Assembly: GCA_963665495.1 (NCBI GenBank)
Contig: OY762289.1
Span: 5,642,001 to 5,706,000 of the forward strand
DNA: 64,000 nucleotides
Direction: 5' to 3'
Origin: G963665495 sp963665495
Lineage (GTDB): Bacteria; Desulfobacterota; Desulfovibrionia; Desulfovibrionales; Desulfovibrionaceae
The translations under genes were made by a program, and so were the position numbers. The notes below the pieces were generated by a model that worked only from the letters and a program-made list of their open reading frames with translations, made no database searches and was not told the origin of the DNA. Below are positions 17,522 to 26,358 of this stretch, piece by piece. Position 1 is the first letter of the stretch. Each line of letters begins with the position of its first letter.

Positions 17522-18955
17522 ATGAAAGAAGTACTCTTGGATTACGGTGATTCCAAAATGCGCGTCGAACTCCCGGATTCGGCCGTTGTCGTACGCTACG
17601 GAGAAACGTACACCGACCCCAAAGGACTTGACGACTCGCGCGAGGCAACACGCAAAGCCCTGGAAAACCCCTTGGGCTTGCCGCGGCTCAAAGATCAGGC
17701 CGGTCCTGATAAAAAAATCGTTATCGCCTTCCCTGACCGGGTCAAAGGCGGGGCGCATGAACTTGCCCACCGCAAGGTTTCAATTCCCCTCGTGGTTGAA
17801 GAATTGCTTGCCGGTGGCGCCAAGCTCGAAAATATCACCCTGATTTGCGCCATGGGGCTGCACAGGCAGAATACGCTCCAGGAATGGTACTGGTATCTGG
17901 GAAAGAAAATAGTCGATCAGTTTTACCCGGACCGTCTCGTGAACCACGATGGAGAAAACCCGGCTATCCGGGATTTCGGCAAGGATTCCATGGGCAATGC
18001 GGTTGTCTGCAACCCGATGGTGGCGGACGCTGACATTGTCGTCGTCATCGGCCATTGCAGCGGCAATCCCTACGGCGGATATTCCGGAGGCCACAAAATG
18101 GTTGCCACCGGTCTGACCGGCTGGCGTTCCATCGCTTCCCACCATTGCCCGGAAACCATGCACCGTGCGGACTGGCTCGGAGCTTCGCCGGAAGGGCGGA
18201 TGCGCCAGCAGTTCACAGCCATTTCCGAACATTTGCAGGCTTCCATCGGTAAGAAGATTTTTGCCGTGGATGCGGTCATCGGGCAGTTCGCGGAAGTTCT
18301 CGAAGTCCACGCGGGGGAAATCAACGCTGTGGAAAAGGCCTGCCGTCCGCTCGCCGACAAGCGGACCAATGTCACGCTGCAAGGCATGAAAGAGCCCGCC
18401 GACGTACTGGTGATCGGCCTGCCCCGCAACTTCCACTACGGACCCGGCATGGGCACCAACCCGCCGCTGATGAGCCTGGGCATCGGCGTACAGCTTTCCA
18501 GGTGCTGGAACGCCATGCGCGAGGGCAGTGTGATTATCGCGGCATCCGTCTGCGACGGCTGGTTCAATGACTTCTGGTTTCCCTCCTACCGGGAGACCTA
18601 TGAAAGGATGTTGAAGTACAACACCATTGCCGAATTCCTGCACTCTTCGGACGCCCATGAGATAGCCATGGATCCGCATTACCGCTACAGCTATTCCAAT
18701 CATTACACCTACCACCCGTTCCATGCCATGAGCATGCTCAGTGGTGGGGCCGTGCCGTTCAACCATTGCGACAGGGTCATCATGGTCGGGGCCAAAAAGC
18801 CCGAATACGCGCGCGGACTGGGCTACGCCACCGTGAGCACTTATGAGGAGGCCATGCGCCTTGCCGAACGCTACACCGGCAAGAATCCCCGTATCCTGTG
18901 TACGCCTGAGTGCTACTCCGGCGGAGCCGCCGTTCATCTCTCTCTCGACAAATAA
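17522..18955 (+). CDS. larA: LarA-family nickel-pincer hydroxyacid racemase/epimerase
   Basis: A 477-residue protein of the LarA (DUF2088) superfamily, whose members interconvert stereoisomers of 2-hydroxy acids using a nickel-pincer nucleotide covalently bound to lysine. By motif alignment with Lactobacillus LarA, the key residues are present: His114 (MGLHR), His178 (GHCSGN), the cofactor lysine Lys192 (YSGGHK) and His207/208 (SHH). It is longer than lactate racemase (about 425 residues) and the substrate need not be lactate. It is the first gene of an operon with a dehydrogenase, larC and larB, and faces a TRAP transporter. larE, needed for cofactor sulfuration, is not in this window. Confidence 0.85.
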   Translation: MKEVLLDYGDSKMRVELPDSAVVVRYGETYTDPKGLDDSREATRKALENPLGLPRLKDQAGPDKKIVIAFPDRVKGGAHELAHRKVSIPLVVEELLAGGAKLENITLICAMGLHRQNTLQEWYWYLGKKIVDQFYPDRLVNHDGENPAIRDFGKDSMGNAVVCNPMVADADIVVVIGHCSGNPYGGYSGGHKMVATGLTGWRSIASHHCPETMHRADWLGASPEGRMRQQFTAISEHLQASIGKKIFAVDAVIGQFAEVLEVHAGEINAVEKACRPLADKRTNVTLQGMKEPADVLVIGLPRNFHYGPGMGTNPPLMSLGIGVQLSRCWNAMREGSVIIAASVCDGWFNDFWFPSYRETYERMLKYNTIAEFLHSSDAHEIAMDPHYRYSYSNHYTYHPFHAMSMLSGGAVPFNHCDRVIMVGAKKPEYARGLGYATVSTYEEAMRLAERYTGKNPRILCTPECYSGGAAVHLSLDK

Positions 18956-18970
18956 TCCAAAGGATTTGTC

Positions 18971-19849
18971 ATGAAAAAAATCGCCTTGCTGGGCGCTGGA
19001 GTCATGGGTTTTTTGGCGGCTTCCAGAGTGCTCGAAAAAGGGTATTCCCTCACCGTATATGATCCGTTTTCCGCTGCGCAGGATCGGGCCCGCGAAGCCG
19101 GAGCGGCCATAGGAGAAACTCCGGCCGCCGCTGCTGCAGGAGCTGATGTCGTAGTCATGTTTCTGCCCGGCCCGGTACAGATACGCGAATGTGTCGCCGG
19201 TGAAGAGGGCGTACTGCGTACGCTTTCCAAAGGAAGCGTGGTCGTCGACCACAGTACGGCCGATCCGGAGACTGCCAAGGCCATGGCGGCCCTGGCCAAG
19301 GATCAGGGCGTAGGCTATCTGGACGCTCCGGTGCTCGGCCGCCCCACGGCCATCGGCAAATGGGCCTTGCCCATCGGCGGCGAGGCCGCGGACATTGAAA
19401 AATGCCATGATGTTCTCGAGTGCTATGCCGGTAATCTCATTCCCGTGGGAGCTTCCGGCCAGGGGCACGCCATAAAACTGCTCAATCAGCTGATGTTCGG
19501 AGCAATCAACGCCATGACGGCCGAGATGATGGCCATTGCCGACAAACTCGGCGTAGCGCCGAAACTGTTGTACGAAACCATCACCTCCAGCCGTGCGGGA
19601 ACAGTCAGCAATCTGTTCGGCGAACTGGGCCAGCGTATTGCAGAGGACGAATACGACAATCCGTCTTTCAGCGTGAATCTGCTGATCAAGGACGTGGCCC
19701 TGGCCGTGAACATGGCCAAAGCCGGAAACGCGCCCCCTGTCCTGGGCCGTACCATCAACTATCTGAACGAACTGGCCAGAGCGCAGGGCCTGGGGAACAA
19801 GGACACCTCGGTGATGTGGAAATGCATTCGCCGTTCGTTTGAGCCTTAG
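18971..19849 (+). CDS. NAD(P)-dependent beta-hydroxyacid dehydrogenase (3-hydroxyisobutyrate dehydrogenase family)
   Basis: A 292-residue enzyme. The N-terminal Rossmann motif is GAGVMG (residues 8-13), followed by the substrate-binding signature region (YLDAPVLGRPTAIGKWALPIGG) and the catalytic lysine in HAIKLLNQLMFGA (Lys about 171). These mark the HIBADH / tartronate-semialdehyde reductase / 6-phosphogluconate dehydrogenase superfamily. It oxidises or reduces a 3-hydroxy acid or aldehyde acid; the exact substrate cannot be read. It starts 15 bp after larA, which suggests that it acts on the isomer LarA produces. Confidence 0.87.
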   Translation: MKKIALLGAGVMGFLAASRVLEKGYSLTVYDPFSAAQDRAREAGAAIGETPAAAAAGADVVVMFLPGPVQIRECVAGEEGVLRTLSKGSVVVDHSTADPETAKAMAALAKDQGVGYLDAPVLGRPTAIGKWALPIGGEAADIEKCHDVLECYAGNLIPVGASGQGHAIKLLNQLMFGAINAMTAEMMAIADKLGVAPKLLYETITSSRAGTVSNLFGELGQRIAEDEYDNPSFSVNLLIKDVALAVNMAKAGNAPPVLGRTINYLNELARAQGLGNKDTSVMWKCIRRSFEP

Positions 19850-19860
19850 TGTAGTATTTG

Positions 19861-20008
19861 CCACCGCATACTATGTGGTGGTCCTTAGTTGTTTCTGGTG
19901 GTCACTCCACCCCTTTGAATTGCCGAAAATGCTGCATTGAACGCAGGATTTCCGGCTTTCAGAGAACGCAACTGTTTCGACACCCCTGTCGTTGCGGCGA
20001 CAGGGGTG
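19861..20008 (+). promoter_or_regulatory. Two intercistronic stem-loops between the dehydrogenase gene and larC
   Basis: CCACCGCA 19861-19868 pairs with TGTGGTGG 19874-19881. CACCCCTGTCG 19981-19991 pairs perfectly with CGACAGGGGTG 19998-20008. The second hairpin has no U tract and lies about 20 bp before the larC start, so it looks more like an mRNA-processing, stability or translation element than a terminator. It separates substrate genes from cofactor genes. Confidence 0.55.
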
Positions 20009-20029
20009 CCAGGATGACAGGAGGACGAG

Positions 20030-20911
20030 ATGATTCTCTATTATGACTGTTTTTCCGGAATCAGCGGCGATATGAATCTTGCGGCCATGATTGATCTCGG
20101 TGTGGAACCGGACTATCTACGGGCTGAACTCAGCAAGCTCGGACTGGAGCAAGAATTTGAACTGAAAATTTCAGAGGATGCGCGCGGGGGAATTTGCGGC
20201 ACACGGGTCGACGTGCAGCTGCGCTCTTCCCATGAACACCGGCATGCGCACGGGCATTCCGGACACAGCGAACACGGTCACAGCCACGCGCACCATCGCA
20301 ATTTGCAGGACATCCTGGACATAATTACGGGCAGCGGATTGTCGGAAGAAGTTCAGGGCACCAGCATTGATATTTTTCAAAAAGTTGCCGAAGCCGAAGC
20401 CCACGTGCACGGCAAGCCCATGGAAGAAGTCCATTTCCACGAAGTCGGGGCCATTGATTCCATTGTGGACATTGTGGGTGCGGCCATCTGCTACCACCGG
20501 CTGGATGTGGACGCCATCTGGGCCTCTCCGGTCGAACTCGGCGGCGGTTTTGTTCAGTGCGCCCACGGCATCATGCCGGTTCCGGCGCCCGCCACAGTGG
20601 AAATCCTTCATGGCATACCCACCACCCGCGGCCGGGTGAAGCATGAAACCACCACTCCCACCGGCGCCGCCATACTTGCCTCTCTGGTAAACATCTTCAC
20701 GGACGCGCCCTACATGACTACATGCCGGACGGGTTACGGCATCGGGCACAGAATTATGGAAGTTCCCAATATGCTGCGCGTGTACCTGGCCACAACGGAA
20801 AAAATCAATCTTCCTGACAAAAAGCGGGGACGCACGGAATATCACTGCGTCGGCAATCTGGTTGAAATGCCCGGAACAACCATGAATCAGGCCGGCGGAA
20901 GAATGGCCTGA
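20030..20911 (+). CDS. larC: LarC-type nickel insertase, N-terminal domain only
   Basis: A 293-residue protein beginning MILYYDCFSGISGDM, the diagnostic LarC start (YFDCFSGISGDM in the family). It has a histidine-rich stretch (residues about 69-90, HEHRHAHGHSGHSEHGHSH) and the segment EVHFHEVGAIDSIVDIVG. LarC inserts nickel into the pincer nucleotide in a CTP-dependent reaction. Family proteins run to about 400 residues with a C-terminal domain that opens with a NIDDMTPE-like motif. That domain is absent here: the frame stops at 20911 and larB begins 48 bp later. In Lactobacillus plantarum larC is split into larC1 and larC2 joined by frameshifting, but no larC2 sequence follows here. Confidence 0.85.
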   Translation: MILYYDCFSGISGDMNLAAMIDLGVEPDYLRAELSKLGLEQEFELKISEDARGGICGTRVDVQLRSSHEHRHAHGHSGHSEHGHSHAHHRNLQDILDIITGSGLSEEVQGTSIDIFQKVAEAEAHVHGKPMEEVHFHEVGAIDSIVDIVGAAICYHRLDVDAIWASPVELGGGFVQCAHGIMPVPAPATVEILHGIPTTRGRVKHETTTPTGAAILASLVNIFTDAPYMTTCRTGYGIGHRIMEVPNMLRVYLATTEKINLPDKKRGRTEYHCVGNLVEMPGTTMNQAGGRMA

Positions 20912-20958
20912 CAGCCGGACCCGTACTTGAAAAAATCAGCGGCTGAGGAAGGATACTC

Positions 20959-21714
20959 ATGCATACAAACGATCCTTTAAGACAATTGCTCGTAGATATC
21001 CGGGAAGGAAAGACGGATGTCGATCAAGGCATGGAGCAGTTGCTCAAGCATACGTCCGTGGATTTGGGGCATACCAAATTTGATTTGCATCGACCGTTGC
21101 GCAACGGTTTTCCCGAGGTGGTCTACGGTGAAGGCAAAACCCCCGAACAGGTCGGGGAGATCTTCGCCAGCATGGCTTCATACACGAATATTCTGGCCAC
21201 ACGGGTTTCACCAGAAATGGCAGCTCAAGTACGATCCGTCTGCTCCGATGCCGATTACAACTCCCTTGGCCGAACGCTGACGCTGCTGCGCAAGCCCGTA
21301 CAATACAATACGGGCGAAATCTGCATCGTCACGGCCGGAACATCGGATCTTTCCGTGGCCGAAGAAGCACGGGAGACCTGCGAGATCCTGGGCAATCACG
21401 CCAAAATCATTTCCGATGTCGGCGTTGCCGGCATTCACAGGTTGTTCGACCATCTGTCGGAGATACGCAAAGCTCGGGTCATCATTGTGATAGCCGGAAT
21501 GGAAGGCGCACTGTCCAGCGTCATCGGCGGACTCGTGCCGCAGCCCATCATTGCTGTGCCGACTTCCGTGGGATACGGAGCGTCTTTTTCCGGACTGTCC
21601 GCCTTGCTCGGCATGCTGACCTCCTGTGCCAGCGGCGTAACCGTGGTCAACATCGACAACGGCTTCGGCGGGGCCTGCGCCGCGTGCAAAATCAATAATC
21701 TGTACCAGGAGTAG
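20959..21714 (+). CDS. larB: LarB, nickel-pincer cofactor synthase (P2CMN-forming carboxylase)
   Basis: A 251-residue protein. The C-terminal half has the PurE-like LarB fold signature (SDVGVAGIHRL, VIAGMEGALSSVIGGLV, PIIAVPTSVGYG, VVNIDNGFGGACAA). LarB carboxylates and hydrolyses nicotinic acid adenine dinucleotide, the first step of nickel-pincer nucleotide synthesis. AGGAAGG lies upstream of the ATG. It follows larC in the same operon, consistent with cofactor supply for LarA. Confidence 0.93.
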   Translation: MHTNDPLRQLLVDIREGKTDVDQGMEQLLKHTSVDLGHTKFDLHRPLRNGFPEVVYGEGKTPEQVGEIFASMASYTNILATRVSPEMAAQVRSVCSDADYNSLGRTLTLLRKPVQYNTGEICIVTAGTSDLSVAEEARETCEILGNHAKIISDVGVAGIHRLFDHLSEIRKARVIIVIAGMEGALSSVIGGLVPQPIIAVPTSVGYGASFSGLSALLGMLTSCASGVTVVNIDNGFGGACAACKINNLYQE

Positions 21715-21813
21715 ACTGAACCTCTCCTTGATGGTTTCACGGCCATAGAATTTTTGCCGCTCTTGTAATGAGTAGTTCTCTTCACCATGGTAAAAAACAG
21801 AAGCACAGAAGAA

Positions 21814-21848
21814 AGCGCGGGCCCTTCCGGACCCGCGCATTTGTTTCG
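21814..21848. terminator. Terminator between larB and the convergent beta-helix gene
   Basis: GCGCGGG pairs with CCCGCGC around CCCTTCCGGA. It is followed by ATTTGTTT on the plus strand and TTTCTTCT on the minus strand, so it can serve both convergent transcripts. Confidence 0.75.
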
Positions 21849-21861
21849 GTATCAGCAACGC

Positions 21862-24552
21862 TTATTCATCCATGTCCACCGGCTGCCAGCGCGAGGCCAC
21901 GCTTCCGGAGTAGACCCAGTTCCAGGAATCATAGGTTCCGGAGTCATCAAGGAGCCAGAGGGCCACTCTGCCTGTGGATTCATTGAACCACAACAGCGCG
22001 GGCGTATCGAAAAAGGTAAAACCGCCGGCCGGCTCCCAGTCGGTGCTGGGGTTTGTTTTCAGAACAAAATCCCATCCGTCTCCGACCGTGGAATTGGGCA
22101 GGATGTTTTCATCGTCCAGATGCCAGCAGGCCACTTTACCTGTGTTCTGGTTGCGCCAGAAAAGCGTCGTGATGCCGTTGATCTCCATGACGTCCACAAA
22201 AGTCCAGTTGGCGGTCAGGGATAAATCGCCATTGACCCAGCTCCAGCCCAAGTCAGCCGAACTTTCCAGCAGCAGTCCTTCATCATCCAGGCGCCAATAG
22301 GCTATACGGTTGGTGTCGGTATTGCGCCACCAGACATAGGGTTCGCCGTCCTTCACGCTCACGGTCAGCGCTTTCCAGGGGCTGCGGATTTCATCGTTCG
22401 GGGCCACTTTGCCCCAGCCCGAACCTTCTACCGCGTCTATGAGAGCGCAGTCTTCGGTCAAGCGCCAGACGCGCAGCTCGGTGCTGTCGCCTTTCTGCCA
22501 GAACAACATGGGCGCGTCGTTGATCACCACGGCCCCGGCCAGGCTCCAGTCTTCGGAAGAAATGGTCAGTTCCTGGCTTACCAGTTCGAGGGTTCCGTAG
22601 ACCAGTTTTCCGTCGCTGCCGATGCGCCAGAAGCCCACCAGCCCGGATTCGGTGTTGCGGATCAAAAGCAGGGTTTCATCCCCCACCCGCAACTGCCGTT
22701 CAATCTGCCAGTCTTCCGGCAGGGTCTCTGTTTCGGAAATCAGGCCGGAGGTCCCGGCCATGTCCGTGGGCAGCTTGCCCTGGGCGTTCAACATCCAATA
22801 GTACAGTTTTCCGGTTTCTACGTTGTGCCAGAGCACCAGGGAGTCGTCATAGGCCTGGGAATCGTCGCCGTCGCCATCATTGCCGTCATTGCCGTCATTA
22901 CTGTCGTCGCTGTCGGAGAGGCCGGAGGTGGAAGAGGATTTTGAGGTGTAGGTAATTCCGGAAGTCGATATCATATAGACCTCGACATAATAGTCCGTAC
23001 CTTCGGAAACCCCCGTGAAGGTCAAAGTCAGGGTGCTTGTTTCACTGGCATAGTCCGTACTGGTTGGTGTGATGGCGTTCTCGTCGCTGGCCGGATCACT
23101 TGAAGTGGAGAGATAGCCGCTGTAGGTGCCTTTGACGTCACTTTCCGAAACCTTGTAGCTTATCTTCAGGGAGGTACCGCTCCTGGTGGCGCTCGTGTAG
23201 GTGAACGTGGGCAGGAGCAGTTCCACCGCGCCGGCATCCCAGTCGCTGTCGCCGCGGGACTTCCCGCGTATGTCGCTGGAAGTGTCCGCATACAGACTGT
23301 CGCTGCTGTCCAGGACCACACCCGCGTTCACGACCGAATTCGTCTCGGAAGGAAGCAGTACGCCGATATTTGCGCGGCCCGAAGCTACCGTGCTCCAGGT
23401 GAAATCGCCAAGGGTTTCGGCGGTGTCGTTGAAAATGCTGCTGTCGCTGAAAGATTCTTGAGAAAATACAACAGTGCCTCCGATAACATTCCCCCCGCCG
23501 TCGGTAAATGCTCCGGCTTCATAGACAGTTATTGCAGCAGCCCCAGAGATTATGGTGTTGACTACTTTTCCTGTGGTCGCGTAAAGCCAGGAAAGACCTA
23601 TGGAGTACTTATTTCCGTCCTCTTCCAACAGTGTCTCGGTAACTATTGTGCATGAAGCTATGGAGATATTATCGCCATAAATAATTGTTATATCGCCATA
23701 TACTGTTGATGAAGAGTTTTTATACAATATGAGATTTTCAAGAGTAATATTATCTGCAACATATAAGCATATAGAGTTTGCTCCATATCCTGTATTCATA
23801 TAAAAAGACGAATTTTTAATTGTCGATGATTTGTCTTCTCCACTTAAATATAATGCGCCTCCATAATATGACTCATTGTTTTCGAATGAACAGCCGTCAA
23901 TGGTTAAGTACAAGTTTGTAGCATAGATTGCTCCACCGAGATATGAATCAGAATCTTTCAAAGTTATATTGCCGTCGAAATCACACTTCTCAATTGTTGC
24001 AGTAACTTCTTCAAGATAAATGGCACCTCCCAATTCCGCCTGATTTCCCACAAAAGAGCAGTTGCTGACAGTCAGATTAGCAGTTCCCGCATAAAAGGCA
24101 CCACCCCCTCCTTGCAATGTAGAGGACCCGCAGTTCTTGAATTGCAGATACTCCAGCTTTACCGTAATACCGTCGGTCTCGCTTTCATTCGCTCCATTGC
24201 TGTTGATGTTAATGCTCTGGCCGTTGATGCCGAAGACGCGGCCGTTGGTGTGGGTGAGAACCACGGTCAGGTTTGCGTTGTTCGTGGTGATGGTCAGACT
24301 CTTGTCAATGGTGATGGCGGCATTGGCCTCCGGCAGGGTGATGGTGAGGGTGCCGTCGCTATCGAACAAATCTTCATCAAAGGTAATGGTGTCGCCGGAA
24401 GATGCCGCATCGATTATGCTGCGCAGGCAGCCATCCGATCCGTCGTCCAGAGTATTGGTTACCACGCCCGCGTATGCGCCGGCCGGAGCCATGAGCAAGA
24501 GCGCCTGGAACACAACAAGCGTAACCACGCATAAAAACGCAGAAGTTTTCAT
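21862..24552 (-). CDS. Secreted beta-helix protein with C-terminal six-repeat domain
   Basis: An 896-residue exported protein (signal peptide residues 1-28, ending AGAYA). Residues about 30-430 are a right-handed beta-helix-like region (GGAIYLEEV, GGALYLSG, IKNSSFY) ending in RGKSRGDSDWDAGAVEL, the choice-of-anchor-Q type pattern. A fibronectin-III-like stretch follows, then an Asp/Asn/Gly linker (about 560-585, DSNDGNDGNDGDGDD). The last 310 residues hold six repeats of the pattern LLFWRN-x-x-TG-x-VxxWxL. These repeats are shared with the next gene upstream. It is probably a surface protein; function unknown. AAGGGGAT precedes the ATG. Confidence 0.8.
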   Translation of the reverse strand: MKTSAFLCVVTLVVFQALLLMAPAGAYAGVVTNTLDDGSDGCLRSIIDAASSGDTITFDEDLFDSDGTLTITLPEANAAITIDKSLTITTNNANLTVVLTHTNGRVFGINGQSININSNGANESETDGITVKLEYLQFKNCGSSTLQGGGGAFYAGTANLTVSNCSFVGNQAELGGAIYLEEVTATIEKCDFDGNITLKDSDSYLGGAIYATNLYLTIDGCSFENNESYYGGALYLSGEDKSSTIKNSSFYMNTGYGANSICLYVADNITLENLILYKNSSSTVYGDITIIYGDNISIASCTIVTETLLEEDGNKYSIGLSWLYATTGKVVNTIISGAAAITVYEAGAFTDGGGNVIGGTVVFSQESFSDSSIFNDTAETLGDFTWSTVASGRANIGVLLPSETNSVVNAGVVLDSSDSLYADTSSDIRGKSRGDSDWDAGAVELLLPTFTYTSATRSGTSLKISYKVSESDVKGTYSGYLSTSSDPASDENAITPTSTDYASETSTLTLTFTGVSEGTDYYVEVYMISTSGITYTSKSSSTSGLSDSDDSNDGNDGNDGDGDDSQAYDDSLVLWHNVETGKLYYWMLNAQGKLPTDMAGTSGLISETETLPEDWQIERQLRVGDETLLLIRNTESGLVGFWRIGSDGKLVYGTLELVSQELTISSEDWSLAGAVVINDAPMLFWQKGDSTELRVWRLTEDCALIDAVEGSGWGKVAPNDEIRSPWKALTVSVKDGEPYVWWRNTDTNRIAYWRLDDEGLLLESSADLGWSWVNGDLSLTANWTFVDVMEINGITTLFWRNQNTGKVACWHLDDENILPNSTVGDGWDFVLKTNPSTDWEPAGGFTFFDTPALLWFNESTGRVALWLLDDSGTYDSWNWVYSGSVASRWQPVDMDE

Positions 24553-24688
24553 AAAAATCCCCTTATATTTTAGAGCGGATACGACTTTGAGACCGGCCTT
24601 GGCCGTCTGACCCCGCCAGCGGCGTGGTCGTGTTCATGACTGGGGGAACAATGTGTTAGAAACTTTGTGCTCCCGTAATGACTAAAGC

Positions 24689-24772
24689 AAAGCGCGGGGG
24701 GGGAATCTGCCCCAAAACGCAAAGGCAACTTCTCAGTCCCAAAAAAATGGGATGTTCCGTTCCCGCGCTTTT
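24689..24772 (-). terminator. Terminator region of the small six-repeat protein gene
   Basis: AAAGCGCGGG (24689-24698) and CCCGCGCTTT (24761-24770) are complementary across a long loop. The loop itself contains a TCCCA/TGGGA hairpin around a run of A (T on the minus strand). The AAAGCGCGGG arm also appears in the terminator after the larger paralogue (21814), suggesting that the duplication included the 3' end. Confidence 0.5.
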
Positions 24773-24780
24773 GTTGCGAA

Positions 24781-25857
24781 CTATTGGTCCATGTGCAGCA
24801 GTTCCCACTGGCTGGACACGCTGTTGGAATAGACCCAGTTCCAGGAATCAAGCTGATCGGAATCATTCAACAGCCAGATCACCGCTTTGCCCGTAGATTG
24901 GTTGAACCACAGCAGCGCGGGCATGTCGTACAAATAAAATCCGCCGGCGGATGTCCATTCGGCGCTGAGAGCGGTATTCGAGACATAGCCCCAGTCGGAG
25001 CCGGAAGCGGAGCTTTGCAGACTGTTGTCGTCGTCCAGGGGCCAGTACACTACCTGGCCGGACTCAGTGTTCCGCCAACACAGCGTCTGGATGTCGTTAA
25101 TGGTCATAACGTCCACGAAACTCCAGGCAGAGGACAAGGGTTCGTCGCCGTTGACCCAGCCCCAGTTTGCGCCTTCCGTACTTTCAAGAAACAAGCCTTC
25201 GGCATCCAGTTTCCAATAAGAGACACGGCCGTTGTCCAGATTGCGCCACCAGACATAGGGTTCGTCGTTTTTTACGCTGACGGTCAGGGCGCGCCACGGG
25301 GAGCGCACCTCTTCGTCTGGCGCCACCTCGCCCCAGCCCGAAGCTTCCACCGTGTCAATGAGGGCGCAGTATTCGGTCAAGCGCCAGACGCGCAGTTCGG
25401 TGCTGTCTCCTTTCTGCCAGAACAACAGGGGCGCTTCGCCGACCACCACGGCCCCGACAAGGCTCCAGTCCGCGGCGGAAATGGTCAGATCATTGCTCAC
25501 CACCTCGAGGGTCCCGGTAACGAGTGTTCCGTCACTGCCGATGCGCCAGAACCCGACCATTCCGCTTTCAATATTGCGTACGAAGAGTATGGTTTCTCCA
25601 TCAAACTGCATCTCCCGTTCGATCTGCCAGCCTTCCGGCAGAACCTGCGTATCGGATACAAGCCCCGAGGTTCCGGCCATGGCCGTGGCCAGCTCGCCCT
25701 GGGCGTTTAGCAGCCAATAGTAAAGTTTCCCTGTATCTGTGTTGTGCCACAACAGAATGGAATCGTCATATGTTGTGCTCTCCTCAGCATGTGCCAAACC
25801 GCAGAATACAGTCAGAGATAAAAGGAAGTAGCAGTGCGCTAAAACAATTGATCTCAT
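24781..25857 (-). CDS. Secreted six-repeat (propeller-like) protein, paralogue of the 21862-24552 product
   Basis: A 358-residue protein with a signal peptide (residues 1-24, ending GLAHA). The rest consists of six repeats of about 50 residues, each containing an LxWxN..TG.xxxWxL core (for example LLWHNTDTGKLYYWLLNAQG and PALLWFNQSTGKAVIWLLND). Long stretches are identical to the C-terminal domain of the neighbouring 896-residue protein. Six such repeats would suit a six-bladed beta-propeller, which is inference. AAGGGGAT lies before the ATG, as in the paralogue. No function is recognised. Confidence 0.8.
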   Translation of the reverse strand: MRSIVLAHCYFLLSLTVFCGLAHAEESTTYDDSILLWHNTDTGKLYYWLLNAQGELATAMAGTSGLVSDTQVLPEGWQIEREMQFDGETILFVRNIESGMVGFWRIGSDGTLVTGTLEVVSNDLTISAADWSLVGAVVVGEAPLLFWQKGDSTELRVWRLTEYCALIDTVEASGWGEVAPDEEVRSPWRALTVSVKNDEPYVWWRNLDNGRVSYWKLDAEGLFLESTEGANWGWVNGDEPLSSAWSFVDVMTINDIQTLCWRNTESGQVVYWPLDDDNSLQSSASGSDWGYVSNTALSAEWTSAGGFYLYDMPALLWFNQSTGKAVIWLLNDSDQLDSWNWVYSNSVSSQWELLHMDQ

Positions 25858-26054
25858 CTGGATCCCCTTAATAGCTTAAAAAGCATATCTATTTGTCTTT
25901 TTTGTATTTGAAAAAAGCAATAAACAATACATTAAGAAAACGTTTACATATAATTAATATAGCATTGCAGTGTTGCAGTATATTGACTGTTTTAAGGTTT
26001 TTTATTTCACTAAGTTACAGAATATATAAAAACAATTTTTAGCTAATTGAAAAA

Positions 26055-26067
26055 GATGATCATTATC
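26055..26067. promoter_or_regulatory. Fur/PerR-box-like sequence
   Basis: GATGATCATTATC is close to the Fur consensus half-sites (6-1-6) and shares ATCATTATC with the boxes before katA and perR. No gene starts close by: the nearest are at 25857 (minus) and 26596 (plus). Its function is therefore doubtful. Confidence 0.3.
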
Positions 26068-26244
26068 AATTATAAATTTTTGGGAAGTCCTTTGACCGGA
26101 GGGTATACATAAAGGAATTTCCATGAAAAAAGCGAAGCCCGTATTGAGAGTTACCACTCGAGCTGCTGGCGTGGACGTCCGCCATAGGGATTGAAAAAAA
26201 GGCGGGGGCATCCAGTGCAAAGCAGGCTCAAGCTGTCGGAGTAG

Positions 26245-26358
26245 AGCCTGGTAAATGTCATTTATGACAGCAGCGTTTTGCTATGGTTCGAGAAGTTCAC
26301 TTTTGTTGACGAACCTGTGCCGGATGACACGGTTTGGGTCAGATTCCGCCATTTACTG
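26245..26358 (+). pseudogene. IS5-type transposase fragment
   Basis: The frame starting after a stop at 26242 reads VNVIYDSSVLLWFEKFTF then VDEPVPDDTVWVRFRHLL. This matches the early part of IS5/IS1182-type transposases (the family pattern is W F ... D x V P D x T T ... R F R H L L). The similarity ends after RFRHLL and there is no start or complete domain, so it is a relic. The assignment rests on memory of the family pattern. Confidence 0.4.

Noticed and set aside
17780..19864. 694-codon minus-strand frame antisense to larA and the dehydrogenase gene
   Set aside because: It is a shadow of two well-supported plus-strand enzymes and shows no domain or ribosome site.
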